A stretch of DNA of 64,000 nt, from positions 1,302,001 through 1,366,000 of the forward strand of contig NW_026999403.1 of the NCBI RefSeq assembly GCF_037126465.1, written 5' to 3'. The translations under genes and the position numbers were made by a program. The first letter of the stretch is position 1, and each line of letters begins with the position of its first letter. Shown one piece after another: positions 1 through 11,369 of this stretch. The notes under the pieces were generated by a model. It worked only from the letters and a program-made list of their open reading frames with translations. It did not search any database and was not told the origin of the DNA. This DNA comes from Ornithodoros turicata (Eukaryota; Arthropoda; Arachnida; Ixodida; Argasidae).

Positions 1-465
1 TGGTGGATGGCGGCCAGAGACGGAGGAAGAAGAAGAAGAAGAAGATGCTCATGTTCCATTATAACGCCATGTTTTGCAACATCAAGGTCCTCCTAATCTC
101 CTAACGTTGCCCTGGTAATGTCTGATTCTCGCTTCCTTCATGAAACAAAATCGCCAACGTACGACGCGAAATACTAGTCACGGCGAAGACGCGTTGCAAA
201 GCAGCCATGTTGGCGAAATAGAGACAGGAAATAGGAAGCACGAGCGACAAGTGACACGTCACGTAGAGTTCCGGTTGAATCTGCCTATTTTGGCGGAGCA
301 GTCTGGGTTGCTCCCTGGAGCGACCTTGGCTCGAATGCCGCTCCGAAGCTCCCATTGGAAGACTCCAGAACTGTTCTCAATCTGCCATTCGAACAGACTT
401 GCTCTCGGCGGAGCAACAAAACTTGCTCCGGAGGCGCTCCGAATCTGCCATTGGAATTCAACAAT
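1..465. repeat. Dispersed repeat, copy 1 (empty site for a MITE)
   Basis: This stretch is similar to the reverse complement of 26150-26560 joined to 26977-27018. Shared landmarks are the GAA-rich run, the phrase atgttttgca, and the paired gctcc/ggagc motifs around 295-420. The other copy carries a 400-bp MITE; here the site (53-60, gttccatt) is unoccupied. It has no recognisable coding content. A GAA microsatellite lies at 28-45. Confidence 0.7.
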
Positions 466-1050
466 AGTGATGGAGCCCGGAGCAAAAAGCTAGATTCCAG
501 ATTGGCCAAGGCCTCGGACATATTATTACATGGGAATCCTGACTGAATTCTGACACTGACCCTGAGTCACTGAGTCTGTACAGTCTCCTAAAATATTATT
601 TCTCTATGTCAAGTGGAATTATCATGAAATTAACTTCTAGTATTGAGAAGTATGACGTCATGTGGGGCCCAATCTACCCGGGCGTCTGGCAACAGTGCTT
701 CTCGAAGGTCGATTTCCGTCTCCTCGCCACAGCTGCTGGCAGACTTCCAGGGTTGGACCAAGAGCGGAGACACTGGTGCAGTTGCTAGGAGAAAGACTCC
801 TACTCTCGACGACGTCACGCGCTCTTGGAGAATCCGAAACTATGAAGCTTTGGCACTGATGGCAGTTATATTTCACGTACGTCTTGACTACTGCGTAGTG
901 CGTTTTGACTGTAGGGTTCGGAATCCCGAGCCGTTTCTGCAATCTCGCGATTTCGGGATTTTTAAATGTGAATATTGGGATCCTGGGACGAAATCGGGAT
1001 ATTTTTTTGCACTGTCCCCAGGTTGCAGTATAGGACTTTATTCACCTGCT

Positions 1051-1130
1051 CATTCATGCTATGATATAGTTAGTTACCAATGCGCCAATCAAAATACGAA
1101 TTATCATCATCATCATCATTCATGCTATGA
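1051..1130 (+). mobile_element. LINE-X 3'-end mini-insertion with 14-bp TSD
   Basis: The 52 bp at 1065-1116 end in aatgcgccaatcaaaatac followed by an ATC run, the terminal sequence of the LINE-X family. They are flanked by the perfect direct repeat cattcatgctatga at 1051-1064 and 1117-1130. The TSD plus a simple-sequence tail indicate target-primed reverse transcription. Confidence 0.75.
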
Positions 1131-1377
1131 CAAATTGCGATACAGTGCACGTTTCCTGTCATCCCCAGGGAAGATTCTAGTGGAAGAGAACGCACCAAAA
1201 AGAGAAGAAAAAAAAAAGTGCTCACCAGGCACAAGTTTCGCCGCGTGTCATATTGGACATTAGCACCGTGCCGGGATATCGACTTCGCGTTGGCATGCGT
1301 CCCTTCTTGTCGCCTGCTACGGAATATCTCGTGGCTGCACCTCAGCACTTGTGTTTTCTTCCGTGTTAGCACAACGA

Positions 1378-1455
1378 AGCAACTGTGGCTATGAGCGGCG
1401 TACAGACATGGACAGATGTAGAGAGGACAGCAGTAAGGAGAGGGGGACAGGGATG
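1378..1455 (-). repeat. 3' part of a tRNA-type SINE
   Basis: The sequence ctatgagcggcgtacagac and its flanks are the reverse complement of the 3' region of the SINE at 10096-10365. The tRNA-like head is not recognisable here. Confidence 0.6.
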
Positions 1456-1814
1456 ACAGCACATGTTCTTACGTAGCAGCTAAAATCGATGGCACTAAAA
1501 CGTCCATTTGGGCCTATTGGTATAAGGCTTGCATTCTAGCAGCTCAGCAGCTTAGAATAAAATTAATAGATTTTTTTTTTTAGTCCGTGGTGGCACTTCA
1601 ATTTCTCTTCGCGTATTTTTCGTGAATCGGGCGCATGGCACATATCCGGCAACCCCGAACTCCGCTCCAATCTAAATGCTAAACTTCGAGGTTTGATTGC
1701 CATGTACTTTGTGATACACCGGAGGTTGGCCTTGTACCGTAGCTAAATTTAATTCTGGGGGCTTTGCACATGACTGAGCGGCTAAGCCAGTTCAAATGCT
1801 TACTAGCAACCAAC

Positions 1815-2002
1815 TAGTGAAAATGAACATGAGAGAACTGATGGTCTGAAGCTGGAACAACATAGAAGGGACAATCACATACAAGGCGTGTTAGCTTAGC
1901 TCAATTGGTAGAGCCCTGGATCGGTAATACAGAAGATGTGGGTTCGAGTCCTACAGCTGGCTAACCTTTTCAGTGACTTTCGTCTTTCATAGTGAAAATG
2001 AA
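1815..2002 (+). mobile_element. tRNA-derived SINE with perfect 13-bp TSD
   Basis: Body 1828-1989 (162 bp) is flanked by tagtgaaaatgaa at 1815-1827 and 1990-2002. It carries a pol III A box (tagctcaattggtagagc) and B box (ggttcgagtcc). The tRNA-like part, about 1888-1962, folds with acceptor, D and T stems but has a damaged anticodon stem and 4 extra bases before the acceptor 3' strand, so it is not a functional tRNA. About 55 bp of unrelated leader precede the tRNA-like part. A relative on the minus strand lies at 30905-31015. Confidence 0.8.
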
Positions 2003-2150
2003 GTTTGCGATTGTATTCCAAGTGCAGATTCTTGTTCGAAATTTTCGCGCGCCCCTAAAATCTCGAAAATTAGGGATGCGCGAACACTAAGGGTTTTGCA
2101 GTGTTTCTGAGCAGTATTTCGTTGTCGGGCTAGTTGGTGCATTGCAGTAC

Positions 2151-2240
2151 AGAAGATAGCGGTAAGAACAGACGACCACTCAGAAGAAGTCCCGTCTACG
2201 TCTTCTGAGTGGTCGTCTGTTCTTAGCGCTGTCTTCTGTC
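2151..2240. repeat. Long hairpin (inverted repeat)
   Basis: Perfect 25-bp arms lie at 2163-2187 and 2201-2225 around a 13-base spacer. The match continues imperfectly outward (cagaagatagcg / cgctgtcttctg). It is probably a foldback MITE core; no TSD was found. Confidence 0.65.
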
Positions 2241-2314
2241 TGTTTTGGCGCACTATAGCCTTATTTGCTCGCGTGCCATAAAAACTGCAATCATCATCAT
2301 CAGCTGTCCTCTGT
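2228..2314 (+). mobile_element. LINE-X 3'-end mini-insertion
   Basis: Insert 2240-2302 begins in ttttggcgcactatagcc and ends in an ATC run. The flanks are gctgtcttctgt and gctgtcctctgt, a 12-bp TSD with one mismatch. Unlike most other mini-copies it keeps the 5' arm of the terminal stem-loop. It sits on the edge of the hairpin at 2151-2240. Confidence 0.7.
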
Positions 2315-2504
2315 ATTACAGTGTTTCTTTGGACGGAGGACACACACGATTGAACTCCTGCTTTCCGACTTAAAAAAAAAAACTCAAACATGTCGGTTCC
2401 CTATGAAATGATCCCAGCGCACCCAATGCCCTCTGCACCCGGTGGTGGTGACGCGACTGCCTTCCCATTGTTGGCCTCATAATTGTCACAAGGCAGTAGC
2501 GGTG

Positions 2505-2640
2505 GTGATGGGACTCACACAAAAAGGCGTACGCCCCCCGCTTTGCACAAATCAGGAGTGATAACGATATAATTCTGTGCAACGGTTGGCCTTCACCGTG
2601 CTATGTGCTGAAGTTCTGTTTTGCGACTGCGGATGACTGT
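2505..2640 (+). repeat. Half of a foldback MITE (family of 13467-13730)
   Basis: The string aaaggcgtacgcc, followed by caaatca, taacgat, ggttggc, gtgctatgtg and gaagttc in the same order, matches the right half of the MITE at 13467-13730. The left half is not recognisable, so this is a truncated or badly decayed copy. The 124-codon open frame starting at 2621 overlaps it and has no recognised domain. Confidence 0.5.
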
Positions 2641-3657
2641 TGCAGCAAAGTTTGCACAGCGCCATTTCGCGCCCAAGCGGCCACGGATCGAAACAGTAGG
2701 GAGTTCCATCAGCGGGCTCTGTGTGATGGTTCAAGCGGTATGCGTCAAAACCTGTAAGAAAACCACAGAAAAGGCGGTGCACCTTGCCAAGTGCGGAACA
2801 ACTCGAGACTATGTATTTGAAAGTGTCACGTCGTGTGCTACCGCACGTTGCATATTTTGGGGCGCTGACGTTGATTGCTGCTCACTCGCGCCACCTGGCC
2901 CACAGAAACAGAACTATAGCAACGTGGGGTTATATGGGTATGCAAACGACCGGGCAATAAGACCCCTCCCAACGAACCAACCTACAGCCAGTTGAAACAT
3001 TACAACTCGGGTCACCCGCTCTAATCTGATTGGAGAGATTTGCACCGCCAATGCACAGCTGTCTTGCATGACGTCACATAGCACGTCGCGCTGAAATCAC
3101 AAACGCTGTCAAGCAAGCATTATTTGAAACCTCCGCGACTTACGAACGTTTACTATGGTACTTGACATGGGACATGCTTTCATTATATAAAAATTCATGT
3201 AACAGCGTGTGAGAGCCATCTAAAAAGAGTGCGACGTCAGCTATTCATAAGTTGAAAATATGCTTTGCCGGCATGTGGTACTGCGCCGCAGTGCACGTGG
3301 GGTGCTTGCATAATTGAAGCGCTTACAAAGTGGGCCTATCGTATGCACGACTGAGCAGATCCTCGCATGAAATTATGCTGCTGATTATGTAAAGTCACGG
3401 GCTCATGAGCGCCATAATTTTCTTTTAAATGTTTCAATGTGTCCGCAAGTGCAGGGCTAGCGTTGACATTTTACGTTCCAGTCGTATTTTAACAAGTTTC
3501 TCCCGCCTTGTTTGCTCAAGCGCATTCCTCCTTTCTTTTCGTTGTACCTTTATTTACTTATTTGTCGTTCATACGTTGCATACGGGCCCGTAATGACGGT
3601 ACACCGTAACGAACGCATCCAAGAAATCGACTGCGACACAACTATATACAATGAACA

Positions 3658-3825
3658 CTCGTTATTATGACCATGGTCGTTCCCGAAAAGTTTGGTCATA
3701 ATGCGGAATTGTCATATTAACGGGGGGATTTGCAGAGGATTCACTGCATCCCCAGGAGTATGGTCCTAAAGCGCGTATGTCAGATTATCGGGGGTCGCAT
3801 TAACCAGGGTTCACTGTACTATACA
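3658..3825. mobile_element. Small pogo/Tigger-like non-autonomous element
   Basis: One end, ctcgttattatgacc... to ...gtcatattaacgg (3660-3723), aligns with the reverse complement of the Tigger-like terminus at 17749-17815. The other end reads gcattaaccagggttcactg followed by TA, the reverse complement of a CAGTGAACCCTGG-type tip usual in the Tigger group. The family assignment rests on these termini only; there is no transposase. Confidence 0.5.
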
Positions 3826-4708
3826 AAGGCAGCGATATAATAAGCCAATATAAGCTACGACGTGTGGGTCATTGCCTCTTCTTCCGATGAAGTAGGAGCT
3901 TCCACCGAAGCGTGTGCTGGTAACTGCGCTTTTGCATGAAGTAATTACCCACCCCTTTTTAAATTAACAACACATTACTAACGTTCTATAATTTCCCCTA
4001 TAAACGTCTCTCACTTATGTATCCATTGTCTCATATATACGGTGTACGTACATATGTTCATCACACATTATGACATCACCTGTGCATTTCACTGAAGAGC
4101 ATTCTGGACCTGGTGGTAAAACTTTCGGCTGGTGCGACCTTCCCGATCATGACGTCATTTGACAATTCGTTTCCCCCACTTCCAACCCCTACCGTACTCC
4201 CTGTGTGAGCTTTTGCTGTTGTTATGCACATCAACCATAGCGTGGCGCATTATGGCCACAGTTGCTCTTGAGCAAAAACAAGCGGAATCATCATTATCAT
4301 TGTCATCACCTTGTTGTTGTTGCGTCGTGTCTTATCCCTTTCGTCATTTTACGATTTTTTGTTATTTTTTGTGTTCTCTTTCGTTGTTTACTATATGTGT
4401 ATTCCACTGCGTGGTCAATTTTTTCACCTGATTAAATGAAGATTCTGCACGAAAGCTCATTAATAAAACTGGATACTCCTTGCCGTTCGAACTCTATTCT
4501 TACCACCTCCTTCGTTTGTTAACATTTAAAAGCACTAAGAGATCATTGTAAGTTTTTGTCCTGAATATGGCGGAGCCTCATTTACACCGTGGACACTCTC
4601 CTGTTAACCAACCTCCCCCTAACTTACTTCTTTGTCTTAATAGTTCAGCTTACTTTCCCTACTTCTGTTTTCCATATCTAATTTATTTTCTACCTACCTA
4701 TCGACATA

Positions 4709-5075
4709 GGCCTGTGTTCCACCTGCGGTGTCGTGGCGACCGCCCAGCACACTCTTATGGAATGTGCACTCTACTGCCCGCAAAGGCGGATATTGTGTGG
4801 TGAGCTTGACCTCACCAGCCAGACGCCGCTCACCTTAGCTGCACTCATTGGCCCCTATGAAGATCCTGTGCTCCACCGTCGGGTTCTTCACCTGTTCGTG
4901 GACTTCCTGTCGTCCACTGGATTGCTCCAGACGCTTTATAGTTCTTTCTCGTACTTTCATCCTTCCTTCTTCACCTTCACACAATGTTCCACGTGCAATT
5001 GGGTAGGGTACCACACCACCGCGGTGAAACACTCCATCTCAGCGTCATCATTTATTGTTGTTGTACCTACCTATT
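4709..5075 (+). pseudogene. LINE-Y C-terminal zinc-knuckle fragment and 3' UTR
   Basis: In the frame of 4712-4930 the translation reads LCSTCGVVATAQHTLMEC, a CxxC-x7-H-x4-C knuckle typical of the C-terminus of non-LTR retrotransposon polyproteins, after the RNase H or RT region. It continues to FLSSTGLLQTL, matching FLSSTGLIDDL in the copy near 43.9 kb. The upstream RT is absent (5' truncation). The 3' region, with ggtaccaca, cgcggtgaaacac and an attgttgttg end, resembles that at 55.5 kb. Which LINE clade it belongs to cannot be decided from this part. It cannot make a functional protein. Confidence 0.65.
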
Positions 5076-5117
5076 CACTTCAACATCATTTTCCTCCCTT
5101 TTATATAAACTTTTTAC

Positions 5118-5350
5118 CACTCCACCCAATGCTTCTGCTGGGTGATGACAGTTTTGTTCCTTTTGAGAACGTGTATATAGGTGTTTTAAAGATATTGGGT
5201 TTTTAAAAGATCTGTGATTTTGAATACTAATGTAACAGTTACTCCAGTTTTAGTCCTGCACGTGCTTTGACTAGCTAGTCTCCAGTGGTAATTGGAGCAT
5301 TATGGCCTTAGTAGTTGATGCGCCACTAAAACCCGAATCAAATCAAACCT
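5118..5350 (+). pseudogene. LINE-X 3' end with AATC-type tail
   Basis: Residual coding (HPMLLLGDDSFVPFENVY) matches the C-terminus LHPALLLGDEPLLPF of the longest LINE-X copy at 35333-36027. It is followed by the 3' UTR and the terminal stem-loop region gcattatggcc ... gatgcgccactaaaacccg, ending in aatcaaatcaaa. It shares this tail with the minus-strand copies at 56706-56925 and 11229-11281, so it marks a LINE-X subfamily with an AATC/AAATC tail rather than ATC. Confidence 0.65.
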
Positions 5351-5354
5351 GTCT

Positions 5355-5430
5355 GTTTACTACATAGAGCCTTAGTTGCTCATGCGCCATAAAAACCCGA
5401 ATCATCATCATCATCATGTTTACTACATAG
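5355..5430 (+). mobile_element. LINE-X 3'-end mini-insertion with 13-bp TSD
   Basis: The 50-bp insert 5368-5417 starts at agccttagttgctcatgcgcc and ends in an ATC run. It is flanked by perfect copies of gtttactacatag (5355-5367 and 5418-5430). It lies 5 bp past the preceding LINE-X copy but has its own TSD, so it is a separate event. Confidence 0.8.
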
Positions 5431-6039
5431 ACAAAACACACAAAATACAGAAAAGTAATCAGTAAATGACTCCCGCGTGGAGGTTACAGTAAAGAGAACA
5501 AAAGACGTTAGTATTTTATTAAATGAAAGAGCATAATTGAAAATTAGTAGGTTCATAAAGTCTTATCGACGTTTTCGATGAAGCATATTGGGGAGGTTGA
5601 AATACGTACATAGCGTAGCGTGATGGAAAATGGGAAACTGTAGAGCAGTGTATAAAACAATGATAGAAGTTTCCAAAAATTAGAGGGACTGTAAAGTGAA
5701 TGGCAATCCTGTAGGAGCTTTATGTTTTTTTTTTAAAGCTTGTAACTTGGACGCGTCACATACGTAATAGTTCTGCTGTTTGTTGAACACTTTTTCAGCG
5801 ATCGAATTGCAAAGATTTCTGCGCAAAAGAAGCTAGCGGATTCCAGAAGCGCCCCAACCCTGACGCGACTCGCGCGCCATATATTGAGAACGCAAGCAAC
5901 TAGACGAGGCGAGACCGCGCGTTTCTCGCGAGTGCAGTACGCATTTCATTGCGAAGGTGCACGGTTTGTGTATTCCGGAACACAAGAACGCAAACCAGTC
6001 ATTCGTTTAAGTGACTTGGATGAGAGGCGTTGCAGACAG

Positions 6040-6345
6040 CAGACGACGCAAAGATAGAGAAAGGCCAACAGATGGCGCAGATCACCTCCCACTCGCAGGC
6101 ACGGAACTCTCATGTTACAACCGTTAACAGTTTCAACCGAACTTCGCAACAGTTGCTCTTGTTCTTCAAAAAAAGAAAAAAAAAGAGTCTGAAGGTAGAT
6201 AATAAATTGTCTCAAATGCGTCACATTGTATACTTCAATATCACGTGGTGTCTGTCCGCCAATCCGGGGCCGACTTCAAGTTTGTTCTTTGCGAACGTTT
6301 AGGGTCGCCACCTTTCAGTTTCTAAAAGTGTTCAAAATTACTTAG
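6040..6345 (+). repeat. Dispersed repeat shared with 55672-55945
   Basis: The two segments share agaaaggccaacaga, gcgcagatcacctc, gtctgtccgccaatccgggg and gtgttcaaaatta in the same order over about 280-300 bp. No terminal repeats or TSD were found and no protein was recognised. The open frames across it are not conserved between the copies. Confidence 0.65.
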
Positions 6346-6599
6346 TGCTAAAAGTATATATGCAGAACAGAGAGGTGATGGCATGTGTGTGTGTGTGTGA
6401 TTGTGATCACACAGCCAAGTTCTACGTGATGGTACCTTGAAACTATGGCCGTACCGAGAGGGGAGCAAGGGGGCCGTGACCCCCCCCCCCCTGGAACTCC
6501 AAGGTCGCTTGTGAAAATAGTGCACTCTTTACTTATAGGTCGTAATGATTATTATTCCCGGATGTCCCAATAGGAACCTCTGAACACCCACACAGTGCC

Positions 6600-6684
6600 C
6601 AACGTCCGCCTCCTTATGGTCGTAATTACCGCTGCGCCATTAAAACACGAATCATCATCATCATCATCAGCAACGTCCGCCTCC
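6600..6684 (+). mobile_element. LINE-X 3'-end mini-insertion with 14-bp TSD
   Basis: Insert 6614-6670 (57 bp) begins ttatggtcgtaattaccg and ends gcgccattaaaacacg plus an ATC run. It is bounded by perfect copies of caacgtccgcctcc at 6600-6613 and 6671-6684. Confidence 0.8.
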
Positions 6685-7068
6685 AGAAAAAGATGTGGTA
6701 GGGAGTGGGGTTTGCACTCTTGTTCCACACCCCAAGAAGCGCTTTGTTCCCCTTGGAAAGAATCCTGGGAACGCCCATGCCAAAAACATTGTAGTTATAT
6801 TTCACTTTACAGTTCCTTTAATACCGACAGACAGCAAAGGACGACAAAAAGAAGCATCCCAGGGGTCGATACCATTTCTCCCGTGCCTCTCGTGAAAAAA
6901 TATCGACTTGTCTGCATCTTTCCAGAACAACAACATTTTCTTCCACCGATAACGAGTCCACCTCGATAAATAAATAAAGCGCCGCAGAAACAACCGTTTT
7001 GTGGAAGATCGGGTGTCATTCGTCTGCGGACCTCTAAGTGCCTGCTTGGCTGGCATCGGCGTTCCAAG

Positions 7069-7100
7069 CGAGAGAGAGAGAGAGAGATAGAGAGAGAGAG
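7069..7100. repeat. (GA)n microsatellite
   Basis: The GA dinucleotide is repeated with a single T interruption. Confidence 0.9.
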
Positions 7101-8111
7101 TTCAACGGTGGAGTCAAGATCGTCCCGTCTAGCCGCGAAATGCGAGCCTGACGGATGAGGGTGGCCGCCCGGCGTCCAGCACAATCCGGCCAAGCGATGG
7201 TTGGGCATCCGTCTTCCCTCGAGCTTGGATATGTGAGGTGGGATTCCACGAATGCTGGCCGCCACTCGTTTCGAATGGATGCCCGACTTTTCTGGAAGAA
7301 AATTCTCCACACTTCGCTCGATCAGCACGCGTGCCTCAGATTTTGACTCGACTGGACCGAAATCGAACGTATTACTTGTTTTTTTGTTTTTTGTTTTTTT
7401 GTTCCTTGGGTCGTCTTACTCTTTTTTTAGTTACATTTCTCGTCCCAGTTTTCTGAAGGCAAGTACTGGAATTCTTCGAAGCTGGTATAGTGGCTTTTTT
7501 GTGCGAGTCCTTTTCAGTTGTTTCTTTCATTCTTTATTTTATTTTATTTTTTTTTTACGTCGAAAAGGGGAAAAAAATGAAACACTGTCAAGGAGCCCGC
7601 GAAGAGGGAATCACACACGTAACATGAAAAACGGTTAGGAGCAACTAATATTTATTCGAACAAGAACTTTCGTGCAAGAGACTGCACTTCTTCAGGTTAC
7701 ACAACTAAGTGCGACACGAGTATATATACCAAGTGAACAGATACAATAAAACAGGTTTCCAGAACTAAGTAAACACAAAACAACCAGAGAGTAATACAAT
7801 GTATCACGTGAGCAACCGTCACATAAGAATCACATAGTAACATATCGCGGAAGGTGACATCGGCTGCGGAACTAAGAAAGAGGACACAAACTCTACAACA
7901 CCTTTTTTTTTTTTTTGTATTTATTTCACCGACCTACATTGTTGAAAAAATAGTGGAAACATATTTTCGAAGTCACTTGAACTCGTCGTTGATACTGATG
8001 ACATTCAGGTCATCATTCGCTACAGAAATAAGAATCGGCCTTTCAGATAGCGCCTCTCTTGTGCGCTTTGTGACCCTCATACAGTATAGTGTAGCGTTAT
8101 TTTTTTTTTGC

Positions 8112-8370
8112 GCTCAACCTAAACCCTATTGCTGGGTGATGAGGCTCTTCTACCATTTGAACGGGTTTTTAGCTTCTTTGAAGACATTGGTCTTTTAAAC
8201 ACATTGTAGTTTTAGCGATTTGATTTTTATGTCTTTTGATACTCTAACTGTAAAGTTTTATCTTAACTGAATCACTATACTTTTAACTAGTATACTTTCC
8301 TTACCATTGTCTTGGCGCATTATGGCCTTCGTTGCTTATGCGCCAAGAAAACCTGAATCATCATCATCAG
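8112..8370 (+). pseudogene. LINE-X 3' end with ATC tail
   Basis: The translation near 8127-8203 gives LLGDEALLPFERVFSFFEDI, colinear with the C-terminus of the 35333-36027 copy, and stops at the same place. The 3' UTR, the stem-loop (ttggcgcattatgg / atgcgccaag) and an ATC tail follow. Imperfect flanking matches (ctaaacc) suggest a TSD. Only the last ~260 bp of the element are present. Confidence 0.7.
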
Positions 8371-8407
8371 CTAAACCTTCGCCGAAGAGATTGCGAAACT
8401 TGGAATG

Positions 8408-8576
8408 CCGGCAGAGGCAGATCTAGGATTTTTCGGGGGGGGGGGGGGGGGGCGGTCCGGTCTTGAACAGCACCATACCACACTATACCTAATGTCAATT
8501 GGAACTCTATGCAACGGCAGAAATTGAGGGGGGAGTCAGGACATCCGAACCTCCCCCTTCCTCAGATCCACCTCTC
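8408..8576. repeat. Small element bounded by inverted G/C-rich ends, with a G homopolymer
   Basis: The left end gaggcagatctagga and the reverse complement of the right end, gaggtggatctgagga, are similar. An uninterrupted G run at about 8436-8452 follows the left end, and a C-rich stretch precedes the right end. The layout is that of a short MITE. No convincing TSD and no superfamily assignment. Confidence 0.45.
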
Positions 8577-9880
8577 ATACTCCTCGCAATGACAACCTTC
8601 GTTCCTGCAACGACACCTACAGGGTGTCATTCGGCCGTCAGTATAGATGCAACCAAGAATAACGCGTCATAACTTTAACCAATGAGGAAGCGCGCGTCGC
8701 AAACATGTGCATAACGTCGTTGGGTAAGCGTAACGCGTAACGGTAAATTTGCGTATGCCGAACGACGACTGTTCTTAGAATAGTAAGCGCTTGGAGAAGT
8801 GCAGCCGCCGTAAGTGGACCATCGGCATTTCTAGAACTCATTGTAGTTGAATCATGCACATTGATCGACCAATCAATTGGTCCTTTCGAACCCATCACAA
8901 TGGTTTTTTTAGCACTGGTACGATGAACGCGCACAGCTTAGACTTTCCTACTTTCATGACCGCTGCCGTAAACCAGGAAATACTGGCAAAAATGGCGGTC
9001 AGCTTTCGGCTTAGGACACTCTAGGCTTAACGTACTGGTAAATACGTCCCCCAGGATGAACGTGTCATGTTTCAACAAACAAACAAACATCAACTTCCAG
9101 ACTAGGTACCCCCAATAATTTCCAGCGAATAACATCCTCATCGCGCTCGCCTACTCCAAAGCCGGTGCTTTCAGAAGGCCGCAGCTTGACAACGAGCACC
9201 ATATAATTTGATCGATGGTCCACCACCAATTCCATCGAGAAGCTGCGAGGGACCAAATCCGTCTTAGGCACGTTTCCGGATTTTCTGTTCGCCCGAGGAT
9301 TAGGTTCGACCAGAAGCAAAAATGCGACTCGGCCGGAAGGATTTCTTCTACATCCGTAGAAGCCGGGAGGAAACGTAGACTTTCGCTTCGCCGAATGTCA
9401 ACGCCGGCCTCGCAACTAAAAATATGTTACCGTGTATGGAGCCCGTTTTTATGCGGAGGTAAAATTATTGAGGCGGCTTGGCTGCTGCTGCTGCTGCTTT
9501 ATGCGAGGTTTATACGGCGTTATCGGAACGGAGCAGGGAACTGCGAACTCTCCATTTTACTCGTGGAAAAAGTGGATAAAAGAGACGAGAAGACGCTGCG
9601 CCTTAAACAAATTCAAGTGTGTCTTCCTTTATGTTTGGCTATTTTTGTTTATGCGTGTGTCGTTATTTACTGACCGAAGTTCGCGTGTTTCTAGGTCTTT
9701 GTGTCAGTCGGATTCGTAGTATACCAGCGGCATGGCCAAGCCAGGTTAAACCATTTAGCTCGTTGGAGATACAGTCACTAAATAAGCTATGCTTCAGAGT
9801 TGCGACACTGAGGGAAAAGGGCGCCATGTTGTTTCCGTTTGACCTCCAGCGCCATCCATAGAGCGCTCTTCGAAGTGCTG

Positions 9881-9967
9881 TCTTCTTCCACTGCCCTCTA
9901 GTCCTCGTTGCTTTTGCGCCAAAAAACCCAAACATCATCATCATCATCATCTTCTTCTTCCACTGCC
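9881..9967 (+). mobile_element. LINE-X 3'-end mini-insertion with 15-bp TSD
   Basis: Insert 9896-9952 (57 bp) runs from ctctagtcctcgttgc through tttgcgccaaaaaaccc to an ATC run. The flanks are identical: tcttcttccactgcc at 9881-9895 and 9953-9967. Confidence 0.75.
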
Positions 9968-10095
9968 GAACTTCATCTTCATATATTTCTACTGCCAAAG
10001 CCGACGTGGGGCTGGAGCTCAAACGGAAACAACATGGCTGCTCGAACTCGCCCTCTTGCCTCGTTGACGGTGCTCTGATATGTAGCTTAGTTAGT

Positions 10096-10365
10096 GACTC
10101 TAGTTGGTGATAGCCAAGGTCGTGCTGAAGACTAGGAGGTAGTGGGTTCGAATCCTACCTCCGTGACCTTCTGAGGTCTTCCCCTGGGTATTCCGGCGGA
10201 CTTTCCGGACGAATGTCGTCACAGATCCCATTGAAGTCGGCCCAGGACGCATACAAACCCCCTGTCCCCCGACTCCTTCCTACTATCCGCTCTCCATCGG
10301 TCCATGTCTGTACGCCGCTCATAGCCGCAGTTGGTTCGCGGCGCTAACACGAAATCAAAATAATC
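10096..10365 (+). mobile_element. tRNA-derived SINE
   Basis: The B box gggttcgaatcctacc at about 10143 is followed by a non-tRNA body with gaagtcggcccaggacgca and a 3' region with ctgtacgccgctcatagccg, ending in an AATC-rich stretch. The same body occurs at 13745-14012, 44440-44663 and 57243-57380, and inverted at 36439-36654. This copy shares the longer 3' region only with 13745 and 1378, so the family has at least two 3' variants. Confidence 0.7.
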
Positions 10366-11228
10366 AAAAAATTCGTAGAATGTTATAAAAGTAGTACCGC
10401 GGCCGCGTAGCCACAGCGTCCAATCAGCAAAAGGTCGACAAAGAGGGAGGTGGCGGGGTCGTCGCATCTGTGGCGGTCCGTGGACGACGACGACGCGCCT
10501 CTGCTGCCACGAGCTACTGTGCCTGGCAGCCAGTTCTACCGGCACCGTCGTTTTTAATTATAAAAGCTACAAAGTTGTCCCAATGAGAACATCTGTTCCT
10601 TTCGGTCACCTAATATCGTAGCCGTTTTCAGAACAAAAATCCGTTGGATAGATCGCCCGCAAAAAATTCGTGAAGGAACGCCTTTTTTTTTCTTTATTTT
10701 GTTAATTGCGCTTCTTAGAAGACGCGTCTTTCCTTCACCCCCAATGTGTGCATGCGTGCGCCTCCTCCTGCCCCGATGATGAGTGAGGTTCAAGTTCCTA
10801 GTCCAAGCGTTGTCGTCCCAGCTTGCGTCCTCGGAAGGCGACCTACTATGTATAGTAGTGTTCTTGTCTTAGGAGCGCTGATTTTGCAGCACCGAAAACA
10901 GACACCTGACAAAAAAAAAAAAGAAAGATAAACACTTTCAAACATTACCATTCTGAGTTGCCGCGCCCTTACCTCATCACTTTCCGTCGCGTTCTGCTGG
11001 TTCTGCAACAAAAATCCTAATCGGATGTGGCGTATTTGAAACTGTTAAAAATAAACGCTCAATAATAAACGCGTAAGTATCCACCGTTAAAAATTAAACG
11101 TCCAGAATATACGCTTAAATAAATTTACGATCAAGGTAAACTGCGTAACTATCCACCGTCAACTACCGTCAAAACCGTCACTAAACCGTCAAAACCGTCA
11201 AACCGTCTAAACCGTCAAAAACTTACGC

Positions 11229-11281
11229 TTAATTTGATTTGATTTGGGTTTTTCTGGCGCATTAGCTACTAAGGCCATCCT
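11229..11281 (-). repeat. LINE-X terminal fragment, minus strand
   Basis: The reverse complement reads ggatggccttagtagctaat, then gcgccag, then aaaacccaaatcaaatcaaa, matching the AATC-tailed LINE-X end at 5300-5350. Confidence 0.55.
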
Positions 11282-11369
11282 ACGCTTAAAAATATATCTT
11301 TAAAAAGTGAAGTGAAACAGGCTCTCAAGTCTTATGTCTGCACCGCCCAAAGGAAGATTAAGTGCAAGC

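Noticed and set aside
1888..1962. Possible tRNA gene
   Set aside because: A and B boxes are present, but the anticodon stem is broken, 4 extra bases precede the acceptor 3' strand, and the segment sits inside a SINE with its own TSD.
7385..7560. T-rich open frames around 7.2-7.6 kb
   Set aside because: Frames dominated by phenylalanine runs from poly-T low complexity; no domain.
8938..9319. Minus-strand frames with protein-like segments (ELVVDHRSN, VIRWKLLGVPSLEVDV, LECPKPKADRHFCQYF)
   Set aside because: They vaguely recall a metalloprotease-type exon, but the frame shifts near 9100, there is no HExxH motif and no clear splice sites. This is not enough to call a gene.
9215..9673. 152-codon plus-strand open frame
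   Set aside because: It lies antisense to the frames above, and its hydrophobic run (LLLLL) comes from a CTG repeat. No recognised domain.
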